From positions 1 to 19,870 of the forward strand of contig JBBRUT010000057.1 of the NCBI GenBank assembly GCA_038247555.1: 19,870 nucleotides of DNA, read 5' to 3'. The notes under the pieces were generated by a model. That model ran no database searches and was not told the origin of the DNA. It saw only the letters and a program-made list of their open reading frames with translations. The translations under genes and the position numbers were made by a program. This stretch comes from JAHBXL01 sp038247555. GTDB taxonomy: Bacteria; Planctomycetota; Phycisphaerae; Phycisphaerales; UBA1924. How positions within the stretch are numbered: the first letter of the stretch is position 1; each line of letters opens with the position of its first letter. Positions 1-7,583 of this stretch are shown here, piece after piece.

Positions 1-1188
1 TCATCGGGGGACACGCGGGCGGTGGCATCGGCGGCGATGCGGCCGAACTTCAAGGACTGGCTGTGCATCATCGATGAGTCGCATGTTTCGCTGCCGCAGG
101 TGCGGGCGATGTTCAATGGCGATCAGGCGCGGAAAAAGGTGCTGGTGGAGCACGGGTTCCGGTTGCCGTCGGCGATGGACAACCGTCCGCTGCGGTTTGA
201 GGAGTTTGAGTCGGTGGTGCCGCGCTTGATGTTCGTATCGGCGACGCCGGGCCCGTATGAGCTTGAGAAGTGCAAGGGTGTGGTGGCGGAGCAGGTGATC
301 CGTCCGACGGGGCTTCTGGATCCGGTGGTGCAGGTGAAGCCGGCGCAGGGGCAGGTGACCGATTTGCTTGAGATGTGCAAGGCCCGGGCGGAGAGCGGGG
401 AGCGCGTGCTGGTGACGGCGCTGACGAAGCGGCTGTGCGAGGATCTGACGAGCTATCTCGATGAGAAGGGGCTGCGGGTGCGGTATCTGCACAGCGAGAT
501 CGAAACGCTGGAGCGGATCGAGATTTTGACGGATCTGCGGCGCGGCGAGTTTGACGTGCTGGTCGGGGTGAACCTGCTGCGTGAGGGACTCGACCTGCCG
601 GAAGTGTCGCTGGTGTGCATTCTGGATGCTGACAAGGAAGGGTTCCTGCGGTCGCCGACATCGCTGATCCAGCTGATGGGCCGCGCGGCGAGAAATGTGA
701 ACGCGCTGGTGGTGATGTATGCCGACAAGATGACGGCGGCGATGCAGACGGCGATCGGGGAGACGGAGCGTCGGCGGGTGAAGCAGCTTGCGTACAACAC
801 CGAGCACGGGATCACGCCGACGACGATTCAGAAGGCGATCCGCGATGGGTTTGAGACGGAGCTCAAGGCGCGGCGGACGGCGCGGCAGGCGGTGAAGGAG
901 AACGAGCAGGAGTTCGACGTCGGCGAGCTGGTGCGGGAGATGGAAGCGGAGATGCTCGCTGCGGCGGAGGCGATGGACTTTGAGAAGGCCGCGAAACTGC
1001 GAGACGGGGTGAAGAAGCTCAAGGCCCGGGTGGCGGAGCCGGGGGGCTCGGGGAAGGTGAAGAGGTCGGAAGTGGAAGGGGATGGAACGGGCAAGCGGGG
1101 GGGGCGCGGGGGCGATGGGGAGCGGAAGGCGGGGATGCCGGGCGTGCGCGCGAACAAACGGAGCAAGAAGGCCGGCAGGGGCGGGTGA
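1..1188 (+). CDS. uvrB: UvrABC system protein B, C-terminal part (5' end outside window)
   Basis: UvrB is the DNA-damage-loading helicase-like subunit of the UvrABC nucleotide excision repair nuclease. The reading frame is already open at base 1, so the N-terminal part with the Walker A motif lies upstream of the window. Visible in order are the DESHV motif (around base 75), the GFRLPSAMDNRPLRFEEFE block, the C-terminal helicase domain with VLVGVNLLREGLDLPEVSLV and the LIQLMGRAARN motif VI, and a final UVR domain (EAMDFEKAAKLRDGVKKLKA, about bases 970-1035) that normally contacts UvrC. The protein then continues for about 50 extra residues rich in Gly, Lys and Arg, longer than the usual UvrB end. 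GTG at 22 is only an in-frame codon, not the true start. It ends with TGA. The family assignment is very secure. Confidence 0.97.
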   Translation, partial: SSGDTRAVASAAMRPNFKDWLCIIDESHVSLPQVRAMFNGDQARKKVLVEHGFRLPSAMDNRPLRFEEFESVVPRLMFVSATPGPYELEKCKGVVAEQVIRPTGLLDPVVQVKPAQGQVTDLLEMCKARAESGERVLVTALTKRLCEDLTSYLDEKGLRVRYLHSEIETLERIEILTDLRRGEFDVLVGVNLLREGLDLPEVSLVCILDADKEGFLRSPTSLIQLMGRAARNVNALVVMYADKMTAAMQTAIGETERRRVKQLAYNTEHGITPTTIQKAIRDGFETELKARRTARQAVKENEQEFDVGELVREMEAEMLAAAEAMDFEKAAKLRDGVKKLKARVAEPGGSGKVKRSEVEGDGTGKRGGRGGDGERKAGMPGVRANKRSKKAGRGG

Positions 1189-1214
1189 AGGGGGACGGGG
1201 AGAGGGGGGGCAGC

Positions 1215-1220
1215 TACAGT
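1215..1220 (+). promoter_or_regulatory. Possible -10 box (TACAGT) close to the start codon
   Basis: TACAGT ends 10 bases before ATG 1231. No Shine-Dalgarno lies between them, and no clear -35 is visible. It would give a leader of only a few bases. The alternative is that GTG 1219 is the start, in which case this hexamer is fortuitous. Confidence 0.3.
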
Positions 1221-1230
1221 GGGCCCTTCT

Positions 1231-2418
1231 ATGCCCCGCTGCCGTGTGGACAAGTCGATTGAGCGCGTCGAGATCGACGGCTTTGCATTCCCGCTGGGGG
1301 CCTACCCGGTGGAGGCAATGTCGCCGCGCCCCGGCTACACGGTGGCGTTTGAGCCTGCCGATGGTGGCGAGCCGGGGATTGAGAGCGACGGGTTTGAACC
1401 GGGCGGGGGAGAGTTTGACCCTGAGGCTGATGGGGATGGGGATGAAGAGGGTGGAGAGGGCGGGCTGCAGTCGTCGCGCGAGGGGGAGTGGGAAGAGTGG
1501 CCGGATCGGTACGTGTATGACGTGCTGGTGTCGGCGACGCGGGTGGAGGCGCTGTGCCGCGCGGTGTTTGCGTTGCTCCCTGGGCGGGTGTATCCGATCC
1601 TCGATTTTCTGGGGACCGATGAATACAGGGAAGTTGACCCGTACGTGTCGTACGACCTTCTTGGGCTGGATCGCCTGCTCGATACGGTGAGGCGGTACCG
1701 GGCGTTCTTCTTTGAGGATGGACTGGTTGGGTTTGGCGCGATGAGCGAAGAGCCGTTCATGTACATCTTTGTGGATGAGCACAAGATCGTGACGGTTCGG
1801 GTGGAGTCGGCGTTGAAGGAGCGGGTGGAGGCGATTCTCCGGGCGTTTGATCTGGAAGAGGTGGATGAGATCCGCGGGGCGGATGCGGCGACGCACGAGC
1901 ACCGGGGGGTTCTTGAGGCCCCGCCGGAGAGGCTGGATCTGTTCACGGCCGAGGAGATCGTGGAAGAGCTGCGGGATGAGTGGCGGCTGGTGGTGAATAT
2001 TGATCCGACGACCAATATTGATGAGGATGGCCACTCGCTGGGGATCACCGGTTGGCGGTGCATCGTGCGGTATGAGCCGATGCCGCCGGAGGATGCCCCG
2101 GCGAACACGGAGCCGCCACCGTTCCGGTATGCGGAGGTGCTGCTGTCGGCGGATTGCCTGAACACGGCGGAAGATTTGGCGCTGGAAGCGCTCGATCACC
2201 TTCTGGGAAAAACAGGGGGGACCCCGTCTTCGGCGCGGCTCTCGATGGAGGCGGCTTCGGAAGAGGATCCATCGGTGGAGGAGATGACACCGGCGACGGT
2301 GGTGGTGGCGGACCGGCTGCGGGGGGAGAGCTATTCGGCGGCGATGGAGCGGGCGGGGGTTCCGGCGGCGGGGCTGGATTCGATGCGGGTGACGCATGCG
2401 GGATGGGTTTCGTCGTGA
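1231..2418 (+). CDS. Unrecognised acidic protein, possibly planctomycete-specific
   Basis: I do not recognise this family. From ATG 1231 it gives 395 residues. A short N-terminal part is followed by a Gly/Asp/Glu-rich stretch (about residues 43-80) that looks disordered. Next comes a mixed alpha/beta region with aromatic strands (RYVYDVLVSATRVEALCRAV; RAFFFEDGLVGFGA; PFMYIFVDEHKIVTVRV), which suggests one or two compact domains, and a C-terminal part with an Ala/Glu-rich end. No signal peptide or membrane segment is evident. Codon use matches the neighbours and no frame break is seen, so it is probably a real gene. Two starts are possible: GTG 1219, preceded by a purine-rich stretch ending at 1210, or ATG 1231, preceded by a -10-like TACAGT with no Shine-Dalgarno. 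It lies 42 bases after uvrB, but nothing links it to DNA repair. Confidence 0.75.
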   Translation: MPRCRVDKSIERVEIDGFAFPLGAYPVEAMSPRPGYTVAFEPADGGEPGIESDGFEPGGGEFDPEADGDGDEEGGEGGLQSSREGEWEEWPDRYVYDVLVSATRVEALCRAVFALLPGRVYPILDFLGTDEYREVDPYVSYDLLGLDRLLDTVRRYRAFFFEDGLVGFGAMSEEPFMYIFVDEHKIVTVRVESALKERVEAILRAFDLEEVDEIRGADAATHEHRGVLEAPPERLDLFTAEEIVEELRDEWRLVVNIDPTTNIDEDGHSLGITGWRCIVRYEPMPPEDAPANTEPPPFRYAEVLLSADCLNTAEDLALEALDHLLGKTGGTPSSARLSMEAASEEDPSVEEMTPATVVVADRLRGESYSAAMERAGVPAAGLDSMRVTHAGWVSS

Positions 2419-2848
2419 ATCGGTCGGCGCGGCGTTAAGGTCTCGGTGGGCATGGTGTTGCGTTGGGCGGAAGGGTGGCGGTGGAGGTCGCGGCGGCGGG
2501 GCGGCGCAGGTTGTGCGCAAGTTTCTTGACGTTTGACGGCACAGAGGGGCAACAGCCGACGAATAGGGTCGCGCCGGGCGCACGCGGAAACCCCTTGAAG
2601 TGGAGAAGGTGGGGGCGGTGGAAATGGGTTTGCGTTGCGGCGCAGGGGTCTGTATCTTCCGTGCCTGCCCGGATGCGGGACGAGGAGAAGGGGCGGGGCC
2701 GGACGAGCCGGGGGACAAGGTCGCGACCGCAAGGACTGGACGAGCCCACCTTTGCGACTAACCCTTGGGCCCCGGAACTGACGCACGATGATGTGCGAAC
2801 CGCAAGCACGATGCACGGCCAGAGGGCCTGCGCCACGGAGAAGCTGTC
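2419..2848 (+). other. 430-base intergenic region upstream of the secretin gene
   Basis: No convincing gene is seen here. The short plus-strand frame that covers part of it and runs into the secretin gene has no family signature. The region holds a candidate promoter near 2630-2658 and an untranslated leader of about 180 bases. The leader contains the nonamer GGACGAGCC twice, about 38 bases apart, and ends in a ribosome-binding site (GGAG, 2837-2840). No recognised riboswitch was identified. No terminator is visible after the upstream gene. Confidence 0.6.
2630..2658 (+). promoter_or_regulatory. Candidate sigma70-type promoter for the secretin gene
   Basis: TTGCGT (2630-2635), a 17-base spacer and TATCTT (2653-2658) form a plausible vegetative promoter and predict a start near 2665. 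The context TCTGTATC is also present before the STAS gene (around 6476-6483), which may indicate a shared -10 style. Confidence 0.45.
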
Positions 2849-5800
2849 ATGTTCAACACCCGGACGATTCGCAACGCCAAGGCCATTGCTGCCGCCGCCG
2901 CGCTCGTTGGAGCTGGATCCATGCTCACCCCTGCTGCGCTTGCGCAGGCCGCGGGTGAAGCGAAAGGCGTTCAGTCGCCCGCCACGAAGAGCGGCGCTGC
3001 CCTGCTGACACGCGCGGAGGCGTTGCTTGCTTCCGGGAGCGTTGTTGAGGCGCGGGCGGTGATGAACAAGCTGCTGCGGCCGACGGAGCTGGATGAGCTG
3101 AATGATTCGGAGCGGGCGAGAGCGATCGAGTCGATGCGCGCGATCGAGACGCGTCTGAAGACGATGGACGCGATTGAGGTGAGTGTTCAGAAGGCGGAAG
3201 TGGGCCTTAATCAGTCGGACCTCCGCGAGGCGGAGCGTCAGGCCAAGGCGGTGCTGGGGAAGACGACCGCGACGGCCGAGCAGCGGCAGCGAGCCGAGAC
3301 GGTGCTCGCGGATGCGTCGCTTCGGCGTGATGAGCTTGCCCCGATCGTTCCGGGATTGATCGAGCAGGCGATGGCGGACTTTGATGCGCAGCGGTTTGGC
3401 GCGGCGAAGTCGGTGATCACGGCGGTGGTGCGTACGGGCGTGCCGCTGGAGTCGGGGATCGCGGCGACGCTTGAAAAGACGAAGATGCGGATCGATGACC
3501 TGGAGTCCGCGCAGGGGCATCCGTTTGATGTGGATGTCGATGCGGCGTTGTCGCTGATGCAGCCGGGGAATGTCCGCCGCGGCACGCGTCCGGGAAGCGA
3601 GCCCGAGCCCGAGCCGATGCCCGAGCCTGCTGCTCCGGCGTCTGAGCCCGCTCCTGCTTCTGCCCCCGCTTCTGCCCCCGCTTCTGCCCCCGTCCCCGCG
3701 GCACAGCCTCCGGCGGAGATGCCCGAGCCTGCTCCTGCTCGAGTTGCGCCGCCCGCCCCTGCGGCGCAGCCGGCACCCGGGTCGCAGCCTGCTCAGGATG
3801 ATCTGATCCGCGCGGCGATGCGTGCGGAAGCGCAGCGGATGATGGCGGAGGCGGATCAGGCGTACTCGCAGTCGCGGTTTGCCCGTGCGGCGGACCTCTA
3901 TGACGCTCTGCTTGCCCGCATGCGGTCGTATATGAATCCTGATGAGATTGCGCGGGCCGAGCAGAATCGCTCGGGGGCGCGGGTCCGGATGGAAGCGAAT
4001 GTCGGCCAGAACCTTGGCCAGGCCACGATTGACGGACTGGGACTCCAGCGTCAGCAGGCGATGGCGGAGTTCAACAACCTGATGGAGCAGTCGTCGGCGG
4101 CGCTGGCGGCAGGTGAGCCGGCGCGGGCCAACGACCTTGCGGCGAGTGCGCGGCTGTCGATCAGCCGGGCCCGCGCGGCGTTCTCCGACACGGAGATGGC
4201 GCAGTTCAACAAGCGCGTGGACGACCAGGTCCGCACGATCGACGCCCGGCGCGAGCAGATCAGCGAGGACGGCCGGGTGCGTGCGGAGAGTGAGCGGACA
4301 ACCTCCGAGCAGGCTCGTCAGGTGTCGCTGGCGCGAGATCGCGAGCGGAAGATCAACGAGAACCTGGACCGTGTGCGGGCTCTGCAGCAGGAACGGAAGT
4401 ATGAGGATGCGCTCCAGGTGACCGAGCAGGTGCTGTTCCTGGATCCGAATAATCCGGCCGCGTTGCTGCTGCGGGACATCCTGCGGGACATCGTAATCTA
4501 TCAGAAGTACAACGATGTCCAGCGGGACAAGCAGTTCCGGCACGCGCTGCAGACGATTGACAATGAGAACGCGATGCTCCCGGCCAATAGCCTGATTGAG
4601 TATCCCAACGACTGGCCCCGCAAGAGCTTCCAGCGCGGCGAGTCGGCGGCGTATAACGAGCCGCCGGAGAACCGGCGTGTGCTGTCAGAACTGGCCAGCA
4701 AGCGCTTCCCTGCGAACCTGACCGACAACCGGTTCGAGGATGTGCTGACGTTCTTCCAGACGCTGACGCAGGTTGATATGGATGTCGATTGGGAGAGCCT
4801 GGGCGCGATCGGCGTGACGAAGGATTCGCTGGTCTCGCTGAAGCTGACGAATGTTCCGGCGGAGACACTGCTCGACCGGATCCTGCGGAAGGTGTCGACC
4901 GATCAGTTCTCGACCGCCAACTGGTGGGTGGAGAACGGCGTGCTGACGATCGCCTCGGATGAGGCTCTCCGGAAGAACCGCGCGCTGGTGATCTACAACA
5001 TCCAGGACCTGCTGTTTGATATTCCCGACTACACGGAGGTCCCGCAGATCGACCTGCAGTCGGTTCTGCAGCAGGGCCAGGGCGGCGGGCAGAGCCCGTT
5101 CGCGGATAATGACAACAACGAAGATGTGCGGCCGACGCGTCAGGAGCGGATCGATCAGATCATCGACATCCTGCAGCAGAACGTCGACTTTGAGGGCTGG
5201 CGGGACAACGGCGGCGAGACGGGCACGCTGCAGGAGCTCAACGGCTCGCTGATCATCACCAACACGCCCCGGAACCACCGGGAGATCGTCGGGCTGCTGA
5301 GCAAGCTCCGCGAGATCCGCAACATGCAGATCAACGTGGAGACGAAGTTCCTGCTGGTGAACCAGAGCTGGTTCGAGCAGATCGCGTTTGACATCGATGT
5401 CGTTCTGAACGCGAACAACAACCAGTTCCGTGCGGCGAACGGGGTCGATCGCAGCGTGCAGCCCGGCGACTTCTTCAACTTCGATAACAGCGGCGGCGGC
5501 TCCCGCGGCTTGCAGCGCGCGATTGAAGGACAGGGTCCAGTCGGTGGTGCGCCGACGATTACCGGTGCAACCCGAACGGATCAAGCTTTTGTGAACCCCC
5601 GAGGCTGGTCACCCATTGGTGCAGGACAGAACTCTTCGGGCCTGACCGCGCTGCTGGCGGAAGGCGACTTTGCCAATACGATCCTTGGTGCGGCCCCCGC
5701 ATTGGGAATCGCGGGCCAGTTCCTCGATGACATTCAGGTCGACTTCCTGATCCAGGCAACGCAGGCCGACAAGCGCACGGTGCAGATGACCGCGCCGCGG

Positions 5801-6385
5801 CTGACGTTCACCAACGGTCAGACGGCGAACATCTACGTCGTGACGCAGCAGGCGTTTGTGTCGGACCTCAACCCGGTGACGGGCGACTCGGCGGTCGGCT
5901 TTGACCCTGAAGTTGAAGCGGTGTCTGAGGGCGTGACGCTGCTGGTTGAGGGTGTGGTCTCCAGCGACCGGCGGTATGTGACGCTGAACGTGGATGCGGG
6001 TGTGGGCCGGATCGACGGCTTTGCCCAGCAGGCGGTCTCGGCGGTTGCCGGCGGCCAGCTGGTGAACTCTGCCGATACGCAGTCGTTTCTCCAGCTCCCG
6101 ACGGTGACGGTGACGCGTGTCCGCACGACGGCGACGGTGCCTGATGAGGGCACGATCCTGCTCGGCGGTCAGCGACTGGTGACGGAGGTCGAAATCGAGA
6201 CGGGCGTGCCTGTGCTCTCGAAGATCCCGATCATCAACCGCTTCTTTACGAACCGGCTGGAGAGCAAGGAAGAGCAGACGCTGCTGATCCTGCTGAAGCC
6301 GACCGTGCTGATCCAGACGGAAGAGGAAGAGAAGTCGTTCCCCGGGCTGCTTGATTCGGTCCGTTCGGGGCTGGGCAGCCGCTGA
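2849..6385 (+). CDS. Large secretin (GspD/PilQ superfamily) with TPR-like N-terminal half
   Basis: This is a predicted outer-membrane secretin, the gated ring of type II secretion or type IV pilus systems. The 1178 residues begin with a signal peptide (MFNTRTIRNAKAIAAAAALV..., probable cut after ALA near residue 32). Residues about 45-240 and 320-560 are helical, with TPR-like stretches (YEDALQVTEQVLFLDPNNPA). They are separated by a Pro/Ala/Glu linker at about 250-320. Residues about 610-720 resemble secretin N/STN domains, and an N-domain-like segment (about 790-830) precedes the C-terminal secretin domain. That domain carries the signature VPDEGTILLGGQ, VPVLSKIPIINRFF and EEQTLLILLKPTVL. 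Typical GspD is about 650 residues, so this is almost twice the usual size. ATG 2849 follows GGAG with 8 bases between. No other secretion gene is in the window, so the machine it serves is unknown. Confidence 0.9.
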   Translation: MFNTRTIRNAKAIAAAAALVGAGSMLTPAALAQAAGEAKGVQSPATKSGAALLTRAEALLASGSVVEARAVMNKLLRPTELDELNDSERARAIESMRAIETRLKTMDAIEVSVQKAEVGLNQSDLREAERQAKAVLGKTTATAEQRQRAETVLADASLRRDELAPIVPGLIEQAMADFDAQRFGAAKSVITAVVRTGVPLESGIAATLEKTKMRIDDLESAQGHPFDVDVDAALSLMQPGNVRRGTRPGSEPEPEPMPEPAAPASEPAPASAPASAPASAPVPAAQPPAEMPEPAPARVAPPAPAAQPAPGSQPAQDDLIRAAMRAEAQRMMAEADQAYSQSRFARAADLYDALLARMRSYMNPDEIARAEQNRSGARVRMEANVGQNLGQATIDGLGLQRQQAMAEFNNLMEQSSAALAAGEPARANDLAASARLSISRARAAFSDTEMAQFNKRVDDQVRTIDARREQISEDGRVRAESERTTSEQARQVSLARDRERKINENLDRVRALQQERKYEDALQVTEQVLFLDPNNPAALLLRDILRDIVIYQKYNDVQRDKQFRHALQTIDNENAMLPANSLIEYPNDWPRKSFQRGESAAYNEPPENRRVLSELASKRFPANLTDNRFEDVLTFFQTLTQVDMDVDWESLGAIGVTKDSLVSLKLTNVPAETLLDRILRKVSTDQFSTANWWVENGVLTIASDEALRKNRALVIYNIQDLLFDIPDYTEVPQIDLQSVLQQGQGGGQSPFADNDNNEDVRPTRQERIDQIIDILQQNVDFEGWRDNGGETGTLQELNGSLIITNTPRNHREIVGLLSKLREIRNMQINVETKFLLVNQSWFEQIAFDIDVVLNANNNQFRAANGVDRSVQPGDFFNFDNSGGGSRGLQRAIEGQGPVGGAPTITGATRTDQAFVNPRGWSPIGAGQNSSGLTALLAEGDFANTILGAAPALGIAGQFLDDIQVDFLIQATQADKRTVQMTAPRLTFTNGQTANIYVVTQQAFVSDLNPVTGDSAVGFDPEVEAVSEGVTLLVEGVVSSDRRYVTLNVDAGVGRIDGFAQQAVSAVAGGQLVNSADTQSFLQLPTVTVTRVRTTATVPDEGTILLGGQRLVTEVEIETGVPVLSKIPIINRFFTNRLESKEEQTLLILLKPTVLIQTEEEEKSFPGLLDSVRSGLGSR
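3656..3691 (+). repeat. 12-base tandem repeat, three exact copies, in the secretin linker
   Basis: GCTTCTGCCCCC occurs three times in a row, encoding Ala-Ser-Ala-Pro repeats within the Pro/Ala/Glu linker. The unit keeps the frame, so copy-number change by slippage would only lengthen or shorten the linker. Confidence 0.9.
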
Positions 6386-6412
6386 TCCGGTGAGCGATTG
6401 AGAACATCCCAG

Positions 6413-6441
6413 CGCACGGCGCACCCGCGCCGTGCGTTTTT
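6413..6441 (+). terminator. Rho-independent terminator after the secretin gene
   Basis: A perfect 10-base-pair stem (CGCACGGCGC / GCGCCGTGCG, 6413-6436) with loop ACCC is followed directly by TTTTTC and then more T-rich sequence. It lies 28 bases after the secretin stop and separates that gene from the STAS-kinase pair. Confidence 0.92.
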
Positions 6442-6529
6442 CATTTTGCGTGGGGTGTGCGGCGGAGGGGCGAGCTCTGTATCATTTGACCGACGACCCC
6501 CCGGTCCCCGCCCCCCAAGGAGATAAGCG

Positions 6530-6889
6530 ATGCCAGCAGGCGCCTCGCGATTGCGAGTTCGGCAGGAGAAGGACATCACGCAAGTGGAGTTTGTTGACCG
6601 CAACATTCTCGACGAAGCGAACATTCAGCAGATCGGGGAGGAGATCACCGGGTTGATCGATACCGCGTCCAATCCGCGGCTGCTGATCAACTTCGCGAAT
6701 GTTGACCACCTTTCCTCGGCCGCGCTGGGGACGCTGATCACGATCAACAACAAGATGAAGGCCCGGAAGGGTCAGCTGCGTCTTGCCAACATTGATCCGC
6801 AGATCTATGAGGTGTTCAAGATCACCAAGCTGGACAAGCTGTTCTCGATCCATCAGAGCACGGAGGCCGCGCTGGCCAGCTTTACCTGA
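6530..6889 (+). CDS. STAS-domain anti-sigma factor antagonist
   Basis: This is a single STAS domain protein of 119 residues, of the SpoIIAA/RsbV family. In partner-switching systems such proteins bind a serine kinase/anti-sigma factor and are controlled by phosphorylation of a conserved serine. The signature is at residues 54-68 (NFANVDHLSSAALGT), with Ser62 or Ser63 in the phospho-acceptor position. A typical C-terminal helix follows (YEVFKITKLDKLFSIHQS). ATG 6530 has a strong Shine-Dalgarno AAGGAG (6517-6522) and a -10-like TATCAT (6480-6485) upstream. The RsbW-like kinase gene follows closely on the same strand, so the two probably form an operon. No sigma factor gene lies in the window, so the final target is unknown. 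Confidence 0.9.
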   Translation: MPAGASRLRVRQEKDITQVEFVDRNILDEANIQQIGEEITGLIDTASNPRLLINFANVDHLSSAALGTLITINNKMKARKGQLRLANIDPQIYEVFKITKLDKLFSIHQSTEAALASFT

Positions 6890-6957
6890 TCGTGCTTCTG
6901 ATCGCCGTGCGGCGGTGGAGCGGATTTCCTGAGGGGGGAGAGCAAAAAGCGGCCTGG

Positions 6958-7407
6958 ATGCAGCCCAGCTCGAAACCTAGTCCCGACTCTGCGGTGCTCC
7001 TGATTCCAAACGATCGGGAAGACATTGAACGCGCGGAGGAGATGCTGCTGGAGGGGATGGGGCGGCACGGGTATCCGGATGCGGCGCGGTTTGCGGTGCG
7101 GCTGGCGCTCGAGGAATCGCTGGTGAATGCCTTCCGGCACGGACATAAGGGCCTGCCGGCAGATACGCCGGTGAAGGTTGAGTTTGCCGTGATGGAGGAC
7201 AGGGTTGATCTGGCGGTGGAGGATCAGGGAGCGGGATTCAAGCCCGAGGATGTTCCGGATCCGACGCTTGACGAAAACATCGAGCGGCCGACGGGGCGAG
7301 GGCTGCTGCTGATGCGGGCGTACATGGCGCGGGTTGAGTATGTGGGGCGGGGGAACCGGGTGGAAATGACGTATAAGCGGCCCGAAAAGCCCGCGGATGC
7401 GGTGTGA
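6958..7407 (+). CDS. RsbW/SpoIIAB-like serine kinase (HATPase_c_2), predicted anti-sigma factor
   Basis: This 149-residue GHKL-fold ATPase is the expected partner of the preceding STAS protein. The N-box is at residues 52-62 (EESLVNAFRHG; Glu52 and Asn57 bind Mg-ATP), the G1 box at 88-94 (EDQGAGF) and the G2 box at 111-119 (PTGRGLLLM). All three nucleotide-binding motifs are intact. There is no sensor or membrane domain. The frame is open upstream to GTG 6892 and GTG 6907, but ATG 6958 gives the usual length; the purine-rich GAGGGGGGAG near 6931-6940 is rather far from it, so the start is uncertain. Known members phosphorylate STAS antagonists and hold sigma factors; whether this one binds a sigma factor or only phosphorylates the STAS protein cannot be told. 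Confidence 0.88.
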   Translation: MQPSSKPSPDSAVLLIPNDREDIERAEEMLLEGMGRHGYPDAARFAVRLALEESLVNAFRHGHKGLPADTPVKVEFAVMEDRVDLAVEDQGAGFKPEDVPDPTLDENIERPTGRGLLLMRAYMARVEYVGRGNRVEMTYKRPEKPADAV

Positions 7408-7489
7408 GCCGGGGTGCGGCGGATGCGTCGGTGGAGGGGGAAAATCAGACGGACAGGACCGAAATCCAGAAATGGAGGGGTATTTCGCG

Positions 7490-7498
7490 TGCTATACT
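7490..7498 (+). promoter_or_regulatory. Extended -10 promoter for the isc genes
   Basis: TG-C-TATACT (7490-7498) is a near-consensus extended -10 element, which can work without a good -35; none is visible. It predicts a start near 7505 and an 80-base leader before iscS. No recognisable IscR-type operator is seen around it. Confidence 0.6.
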
Positions 7499-7583
7499 GG
7501 AATGATTCTAAAACGCAACGGGCGGGCTGCACGGGCGTTGGCCACGGCGGGGCCTGGTGAAGGCACAGTTCAGCGAGGGAAAC

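Noticed and set aside
1..2718. Very long minus-strand reading frame of about 900 codons
   Set aside because: It is rich in Arg, His and Pro, overlaps uvrB and the next gene completely, and has no motif. It is a typical antisense shadow in GC-rich coding DNA. The same applies to the minus frames at 2435-4543, 5609-6424, 7767-8948, 10315-12081 and 15885-17579.
7408..7583. IscR-type operator or a riboswitch before iscS
   Set aside because: No palindrome of the IscR type and no known riboswitch core could be recognised; only an extended -10 box is clear.
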